Below are positions 59,728 to 64,000 of a stretch of DNA of 64,000 nucleotides, in pieces. The notes under the pieces were generated by a model that saw only the letters and a program-made list of their open reading frames with translations, did no database searches and was not told the origin of the DNA. The number at the start of each line of letters is the position of its first letter. The first letter of the stretch is position 1. Source of the DNA: Nocardioides sp. T2.26MG-1 (GTDB taxonomy: Bacteria > Actinomycetota > Actinomycetes > Propionibacteriales > Nocardioidaceae); the NCBI RefSeq assembly GCF_950101795.1, contig NZ_CATNLZ010000037.1, positions 104,576 through 168,575 on the forward strand, given 5' to 3'. The translations under genes were made by a program, and so were the position numbers.

Positions 59728-60594
59728 CACCTCGCTGATCGCGGTGTAGTCGCGGGCCGCGCGGCCGGTGCCGGGTGCGGAGACCGAGACCAGCCGCAGC
59801 GTGACCGTCGTCGTGGTGATGTCGACGTCGACGGACTGCACGCCTGTGGTGTCCTCGAGGTCCTGGGTGACCGTGCTGCCGTCGTCGAAGACCCACTCGA
59901 CGCGGTCGGTCCGCCGGTTGCCGTGGTACCAGTCCAGCTCGCGGCCGCGGCCGTCGCGAGCGGTCTTGGCGTAGCCGTTGATCAGGCCGACGCTGCGCAG
60001 CCTGGTGTCACCGGCGAGCGTCAGCACGATCTCCTTGCCGGTGCCGTCGCCCGGCATCCGCCACGTCGTCTCCGGGATGCCGTCGAGCATGTTGGCGGCC
60101 TCGTAGTCGACGGGCTTGCCGCTGATGTCCTGTCCCGGCGGGGCGGTGTCCGGCACCTCGACCTTGGCGCCCGCGGTGACGCCGGACGGGTCCGTGGAGG
60201 CGGACGGCCTCCCACTGTCGCTCGAGCCCGGGCCGTCCTGCGTCGAGGCCGAGTCGCGGGGTCCGGTGCGGCCCGCGCCCGCCGGGTCGTCGCCGTCGGA
60301 GACCAGCCAGATGCCGAGCCCGGCGACCGCGACCAGGGCGAGGGCCACCAGGGCCCACATGCCCCACGGCGGCCGTGGCCCGCGGTGCTCGGCGTACGGC
60401 GGCTCCGGCGCCGGCGGCGGCTCCTCGACCTCGTCGGCGAACAGCGGGAACCGCGGCGACGGCGGGATCGCCGGACGCTCGGCGGTGTCGGTGCGCCAGC
60501 CGGCGTCGGTGGGGGCGCGGTCGATGGGGTGACCGCAGTTCGTGCAGAAGCGGCCGACCCCCAGCTCGTGACCGCAGCTCACGCAGAACTTCAT
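59707..60594 (-). CDS. Zinc-ribbon membrane protein with discoidin-like external domain
   Basis: A 295-residue protein. The N-terminal double CxxC zinc ribbon is FCVSCGHELGVGRFCTNCGH. A disordered Pro-rich stretch follows, then one helix (WALVALALVAVAGLGIWLV near 80-98), a Ser/Asp-rich linker, and a beta-sandwich with NMLDGIPETTWRMPGDG and the C-terminal TAISEVSLVG. The last two are features of F5/8 C (discoidin) or NADase-type glycan-binding domains. Ligand unknown. ATG start after GAGGAG. Confidence 0.8.
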   Translation of the reverse strand: MKFCVSCGHELGVGRFCTNCGHPIDRAPTDAGWRTDTAERPAIPPSPRFPLFADEVEEPPPAPEPPYAEHRGPRPPWGMWALVALALVAVAGLGIWLVSDGDDPAGAGRTGPRDSASTQDGPGSSDSGRPSASTDPSGVTAGAKVEVPDTAPPGQDISGKPVDYEAANMLDGIPETTWRMPGDGTGKEIVLTLAGDTRLRSVGLINGYAKTARDGRGRELDWYHGNRRTDRVEWVFDDGSTVTQDLEDTTGVQSVDVDITTTTVTLRLVSVSAPGTGRAARDYTAISEVSLVGAG

Positions 60595-60665
60595 CTGACT
60601 CCTCGTGGGCCGTCACGCTGGCCCGGCGCCAGACTAGTGGTAGCTCCCGCGCACGAGGGGTGGTG

Positions 60666-60731
60666 GTCCGAGGGTGCTCGTGCTTTCGCCCGCCGCTGCG
60701 CTGCGGGGGAGGGCGACGGGCACCCTCGGAC
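60666..60731. repeat. Large imperfect hairpin in intergenic region
   Basis: GTCCGAGGGTGC (60666-60677) pairs perfectly with GCACCCTCGGAC (60720-60731). Inside, TCGCCC pairs with GGGCGA and GCCGC with GCGG, so about 66 nt can fold into one long stem with bulges. It lies in the 224-bp gap between the EamA gene's end and the zinc-ribbon gene's start. It could be a terminator for the EamA operon or a dispersed repeat; I cannot tell. Nothing else clear is in the gap. Confidence 0.6.
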
Positions 60732-60818
60732 GGCCACAGGCTAGGTCCGCATGGTCGGCACGCGTGGGCGAATGACGGGTACTAGGACCAAAGGGCAGAG
60801 GGCACCGCGACACCCTGC

Positions 60819-61742
60819 TCACACCGCGATGTGCGGCACCTCGCCCTCGAGCTTGCGGCGCGGTGCGAGCTCGACCGTGAGCATCGCGGCCAGCACCATC
60901 AGGCCGCCGACGAGCATGCGCATCGTGACCGACTCACCGCCGAGCAGGACGGCGAAGAACGCCGCGAACACCGGCTCCATGCTCATCACGATCGCCGTGC
61001 GCGTCGCGGAGAGGTGCGCCTGGGCCCAGGTCTGGCCGAGGAGCGCCAACGCGGCCGGGAAGACGGCCATGTAGAGCACCGAGAGCCAGTCCCGGCCGTT
61101 GTCGGGCAGCACGATGCCGTGCGGCGCGCTCGCGACCAGGCAGATCGCCGCGACCATCACCACCTGCAGGATCGACATGCCCAGCGCGTCCCGGGCGCTC
61201 GACCAGGCGCCGAGGCCCACGATGTGCAGCGCGTACAGCATGGCGGCGACCAGGGTGAGCGCCTCGCCGTACCCGACCGAGAAGCCCTGCAGGGTCAGCA
61301 CCGCGAGGCCCGCGGCCGCGAGCAGTACGGCGAGCCAGGTCATCGCGGTGATCCGGTTGTGCAGCAGCACCGCCGCGAACAGCGGCGTCGCCACGACGTA
61401 CATCCCGGTGATGAAGCCGGAGACGCTCGCAGGGGTGTGCGCCAGGCCGGCGGTCTGCAGGATCTGGGCGACACCGTAGACGCCGCCGAGGACCACGGCC
61501 TGCCGGCGTGCCGCGGGGGAGAGCCGCAGCACCGCGCGCGGCGCGACCGCGAGCAGGAGCAGCCCCGCGATCGTGAACCGCACCGCGAGGAAGTCGAGCG
61601 TCGGGACCCGGTCCAGCAGGTCGTGGATGAGGAAGAACGTGCTGCCCCACGCGGCGCAGATCGCGAGCAGGGCGGCGGTGGCAGCCACCGTGATCAGCCG
61701 GCCGCCGGGCTCGCCCGGCGGCGCGGCCGGGTCGTCGCTCAT
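60819..61742 (-). CDS. EamA/DMT-family transporter
   Basis: A 307-residue protein with ten helices in two EamA repeats (the first begins at ICAAWGSTFFLIHDLL; the second near residue 155). Drug/metabolite exporters of this kind move amino acids, drugs or sugars; the substrate is unknown. The ATG overlaps the stop of the upstream gene by 4 bp. Confidence 0.9.
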   Translation of the reverse strand: MSDDPAAPPGEPGGRLITVAATAALLAICAAWGSTFFLIHDLLDRVPTLDFLAVRFTIAGLLLLAVAPRAVLRLSPAARRQAVVLGGVYGVAQILQTAGLAHTPASVSGFITGMYVVATPLFAAVLLHNRITAMTWLAVLLAAAGLAVLTLQGFSVGYGEALTLVAAMLYALHIVGLGAWSSARDALGMSILQVVMVAAICLVASAPHGIVLPDNGRDWLSVLYMAVFPAALALLGQTWAQAHLSATRTAIVMSMEPVFAAFFAVLLGGESVTMRMLVGGLMVLAAMLTVELAPRRKLEGEVPHIAV

Positions 61743-62194
61743 CGGGCGCGGGGCCGGTTGGTGGTCTTGTGCTCGGGCGCCCGGATCAGGTCGGCGTCGA
61801 GGTCCGCACGCCGTGCGACGTAGGAGAACCCGCCCCCGGTGGCGGGGTCGTAGTGCACGACGGTCTCGTCGGCCTGCATCCGCAGCAGCCACCGCTCCAC
61901 CCGGTCGAGCATGCCGTCGGCCACCTCCATGCCCGCGCGGCGCCGCGCCTCGGTGCGGAGCATCATCAGCGGGTAGGCCCAGCGGTGCCTCTTGTCGACC
62001 GCCCAGGGGATCAGGTCGTCGTTGCGCTCCAGGCGGCGGTCGAGCCCCTTGCGGCGGCGGAAGTTCCCCCACATCGAGGGCACGGTCTCGATGTCGTAGC
62101 GCCGGCGGTACTCCTCGGCCATCCAGGCGTAGGTCCGGCCCTCCTCGAACCACCGGAGGACCTCGTCCTCGTCCACGATCTTGCGGGTGGGCAT
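61739..62194 (-). CDS. Hypothetical protein with HTH-like N-terminus
   Basis: A 151-residue basic protein. Residues 8-50 (VLRWFEEGRTYAWMAEEYRRRYDIETVPSMWGNFRRRKG) resemble a DNA-binding helix-turn-helix where a recognition helix would sit around VPSMWGNFRRR. The rest is Arg-rich with no other motif. It is coupled to the EamA gene and starts 2 nt after the endonuclease IV stop, so probably one operon. Family not recognised; DNA binding is inferred. Confidence 0.65.
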   Translation of the reverse strand: MPTRKIVDEDEVLRWFEEGRTYAWMAEEYRRRYDIETVPSMWGNFRRRKGLDRRLERNDDLIPWAVDKRHRWAYPLMMLRTEARRRAGMEVADGMLDRVERWLLRMQADETVVHYDPATGGGFSYVARRADLDADLIRAPEHKTTNRPRAR

Positions 62195-62196
62195 GC

Positions 62197-63126
62197 CTAC
62201 GCGTCCGTCCTGTCGATCGTGGCGTGCGACCGCAGCTTCTTCAGCAGCGGGATGTCGCGGGTGTCGACGTCGCGCGAGTCGGGCGTCTCCAGGATGAAGG
62301 GGACGCCCGCGATCGCCGGGTGGGCGAACAGCTCCAGGAAGGGGTCCTCACCGATGTGGCCCTCCCCGATCCGCTGGTGGCGGTCCTTGAACGCCCCGCG
62401 CACGTCCATCGAGTCGTTGGCATGCACGAGCCGCAGCCGTCCGGGACCGCCGATCTCGACGATCCGGTCGACGGTCGCGGTGGTGCCGCCCGGCTCGTCG
62501 AGCGGCGCGCCCGCGGCGAACACGTGGCAGGTGTCGAGGCAGATCCCGGCCCGGGGATGGTGGTCGAGCGCGTCGAGGTACGCCGCGAGGTCCTCGACCC
62601 CCGCACACAGCGACCGGCCCTGGCCGGCCGTGGGCTCCAGCAGCAGCCACGGGGCCGCGTCGCCGGCCGAGCCGGAGGACAGCGCCTCCAGCAGCGGCAG
62701 CAGCCCCTCGCGCACCTGCCGCATCGCGGCGGCGTGCCGCGCGACGCCGTCACCCTCACCGGGGTCGACGTACGAGCCGGTGTGCACGACGACGCCCTCG
62801 GCGCCGATCTCGGCCGCCCGCCTGAGGTTGTGGGCCACGGAGGCGACCGAGCGCTCGTACGTCGCCGGCGTGGGCGAGCCGAGGTTCACGAGGTACGGCG
62901 CGTGGATGAACACCCGGGTCCCGCGCTCGCCCATCAGGTCGCGGAACCGCCGGTCCTCGGCGGGCCTGCCGGCGCTCAGCGCCCAGCCGCGCGGGTTGCC
63001 CGCGAACACTTGGAACGTCTCGCAGCCGACCAGGTCGGCGTTCGCGACCGCGCCGTCCACGAGGCCCTTGCCGACCAACACGTGGGTCCCGATCGGGTTG
63101 CGGAGAGTCGGGTCGAGCACCCGCAC
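62197..63126 (-). CDS. nfo: Deoxyribonuclease IV (endonuclease IV)
   Basis: A 309-residue TIM-barrel AP endonuclease with zinc ligands. Seen are IGTHVLVG, HAPYLVNLGSP, VVHTGSY, LLEPTAGQG, CLDTCHVFAAG, HANDSMD, the HQRIGEGHIG loop and the C-terminal ILETPD. It cleaves DNA at abasic sites in base-excision repair. GTG start. It lies 21 nt after the PASTA-kinase gene on the same strand. Confidence 0.96.
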   Translation of the reverse strand: MRVLDPTLRNPIGTHVLVGKGLVDGAVANADLVGCETFQVFAGNPRGWALSAGRPAEDRRFRDLMGERGTRVFIHAPYLVNLGSPTPATYERSVASVAHNLRRAAEIGAEGVVVHTGSYVDPGEGDGVARHAAAMRQVREGLLPLLEALSSGSAGDAAPWLLLEPTAGQGRSLCAGVEDLAAYLDALDHHPRAGICLDTCHVFAAGAPLDEPGGTTATVDRIVEIGGPGRLRLVHANDSMDVRGAFKDRHQRIGEGHIGEDPFLELFAHPAIAGVPFILETPDSRDVDTRDIPLLKKLRSHATIDRTDA

Positions 63127-63147
63127 AACCTAACGGTCAGATGCTGC

Positions 63148-64000
63148 TCAGATGACACTGAGGGTGATGGTGGACCCCACCGGGACCATCTCGCCGCCAC
63201 CGGGGCTCTGGGAGAACACGAAGCCGAGGCCGAGGTAGCCGCTGGCGCGCTCGGTGACGACGTGGAAGCCGAGGTCCTCGAGCTCCTGCGTGGCGGCCTC
63301 GACGCCCTGGGCGCGGACCGACGGGACCTCGATCAGGTGCGGGCCCTTCGACACCACGAACGAGACCGCGTCGCCGCGGTGCAGCGTGGTGCCCGAGGGC
63401 GGGTCCATCGAGATCACGTCGCCCTCGTCGACGGTGTCGGAGTACTCCCGGCCCGAGACGCTCCCGTCGAGGCCCTTCGCGTCCGCCCAGGCGAGCGCGT
63501 CGTCGGCGTCCTTGCCGACCCAGTCCTTGAGCGTGACCGGCTTGGGCCCCTTGCTGACCACGAGGTCGACGGCCGCGTCGGGACGCAGCGTGGTGCCGGC
63601 CTTGGGCGAGGTGGCGATCACCACGCCCTTGTCGACGGTGTCGGACCACTTCTCGGTGGTCGTGCCGTAGCTGAGGTGGGTCTTGGCGAGCGCGTCCTGC
63701 GCCTGGTCGACGGTCATGCCCTTGAGCTTGGGGACGTCGTAGCGCTCCTTGCCCAGCGACAGCGTCACCGTGACGGTGCCGCCGTCGAGCACCTTCGACC
63801 CGGGTGCGGGGTCGGTGGCCACGACGTCGCCGGCCGGCACGGTCTCGGAGTAGGCCTCGTCGCCCCAGGCGACCTCGAGCCCGGCGTCCGTGAGCCGCTG
63901 CTCGGCAGCGGTGCGGCTCATGCCGAGCACCCCGGGGGTCGAGGTGTAGCGGCCGTCGAGGAACCACCCGGCGCCGGCGCCGGCGCCGGCCACGGTCAGC
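63148..64000 (-). CDS. PASTA-domain Ser/Thr kinase, C-terminal part (PknB/PknL-like)
   Basis: Only the C-terminal 283 or so residues are in the window; the kinase domain lies beyond it. The visible part starts at the end of a membrane helix (AGAGAGAGWFLDG) and continues with four PASTA repeats of about 65 residues, each with the V-x-G-A-like core and the GDVV/PxxG turn (for example PAGDVVATDPAPGSKV). PASTA domains bind peptidoglycan or muropeptides outside the cell. Kinase identity is inferred from domain layout; a penicillin-binding protein also carries PASTA repeats, but usually fewer. Confidence 0.85.
   Translation of the reverse strand, partial: LTVAGAGAGAGWFLDGRYTSTPGVLGMSRTAAEQRLTDAGLEVAWGDEAYSETVPAGDVVATDPAPGSKVLDGGTVTVTLSLGKERYDVPKLKGMTVDQAQDALAKTHLSYGTTTEKWSDTVDKGVVIATSPKAGTTLRPDAAVDLVVSKGPKPVTLKDWVGKDADDALAWADAKGLDGSVSGREYSDTVDEGDVISMDPPSGTTLHRGDAVSFVVSKGPHLIEVPSVRAQGVEAATQELEDLGFHVVTERASGYLGLGFVFSQSPGGGEMVPVGSTITLSVI

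Noticed and set aside
60774..60800. Possible DosR-type site around GGGTACTAGGACCAAAG.
   Set aside because: Only a partial palindrome, and it lies downstream of the minus-strand EamA gene's end with no plus-strand gene to control.
61739..62194. Identification of the HTH-like protein as the PknL substrate Rv2175c, given the nearby PASTA kinase.
   Set aside because: The sequence I remember for Rv2175c does not resemble this protein; only the neighbourhood is similar.
1..64000. CRISPR arrays, tRNA or rRNA genes, insertion sequences, prophage, replication origin.
   Set aside because: No spaced direct-repeat arrays, no cloverleaf with the T-arm consensus, no transposase or integrase frames, and no DnaA-box cluster were seen by eye.

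Overview
The window is a very GC-rich, gene-dense actinobacterial chromosome segment. The evidence is the high GC, frequent GTG and TTG starts, many 4-bp ATGA/GTGA gene overlaps, leaderless promoters with a TANNNT box 6-7 nt before the start codon, a bcc/aa3 respiratory supercomplex with a diheme QcrC, an NlpC/P60 hydrolase behind a c-di-AMP riboswitch, and a PASTA-domain kinase. Gene content and order suggest Nocardioidaceae (Nocardioides-like). This is an inference from style and synteny; there is no rRNA gene to confirm it. No tRNA, rRNA, CRISPR array, prophage or insertion sequence was seen.

Layout. 1-4046: a MacAB-like ABC export operon (ATPase end, permease, Met-rich lipoprotein, adaptor). 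4133-5296: a soluble GAF histidine kinase. 5306-10307: nadA, an acetyltransferase, glycerate kinase, an A-type Fe-S carrier and a PfkB/adenosine-kinase-like gene under a large palindrome. 10315-11672: TusA and cysteine desulfurase. 11835-24272: the respiratory block, with ctaC-ctaD-ctaF, an L,D-transpeptidase, a hairpin-flanked AbiEi/DUF559-like gene, ctaE-qcrC-qcrA-qcrB on the other strand, a CtaG-like assembly protein, a degenerate receiver protein and trpD. 24282-28735: a small membrane protein, a Lrp-type RAM domain, a DnaQ-UvrC fusion, a zinc ribbon and a NYN nuclease. 28806-33332: four coupled genes that look like a surface-glycan module (GT2, GT-C, methyltransferase, flippase-like). 33334-37398: riboswitch, NlpC/P60 hydrolase and two membrane metallopeptidase-like proteins. 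37487-43605: fatty-acyl-CoA ligase, SRPBCC, ArsA-like ATPase and two ROK kinases. 43538-50822: a TIGR00300 protein, hydrolase, PlsC, a coiled-coil protein, glycerol kinase and DUF1028. 50884-56588: an MFS exporter, PPi-type phosphofructokinase, APC permease and class II DAHP synthase. 56606-64000: a TetR/serine hydrolase pair with paired operators, threonine aldolase, an EamA transporter, endonuclease IV and the PASTA end of a Ser/Thr kinase.

Much of the window (glycerate kinase, Fe-S carrier, adenosine kinase, cta/qcr, trpD, DnaQ-UvrC, NlpC/P60, FadD, SRPBCC, ArsA-like, PlsC, class II DAHP synthase, PASTA kinase) matches, as I recall it, the gene content of the Mycobacterium tuberculosis Rv2176-Rv2205c region, so it is largely conserved core. 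The least explained items are: a 44-bp hairpin duplicated on both sides of the AbiEi/DUF559-like gene; a perfect 15-bp inverted repeat over the promoter of the adenosine-kinase-like gene; a lipoprotein with an MxxxM ladder inside a MacAB operon; tandem repeats generated from the 3' end of the phosphofructokinase gene; and a paired operator between the TetR and beta-lactamase-like genes.
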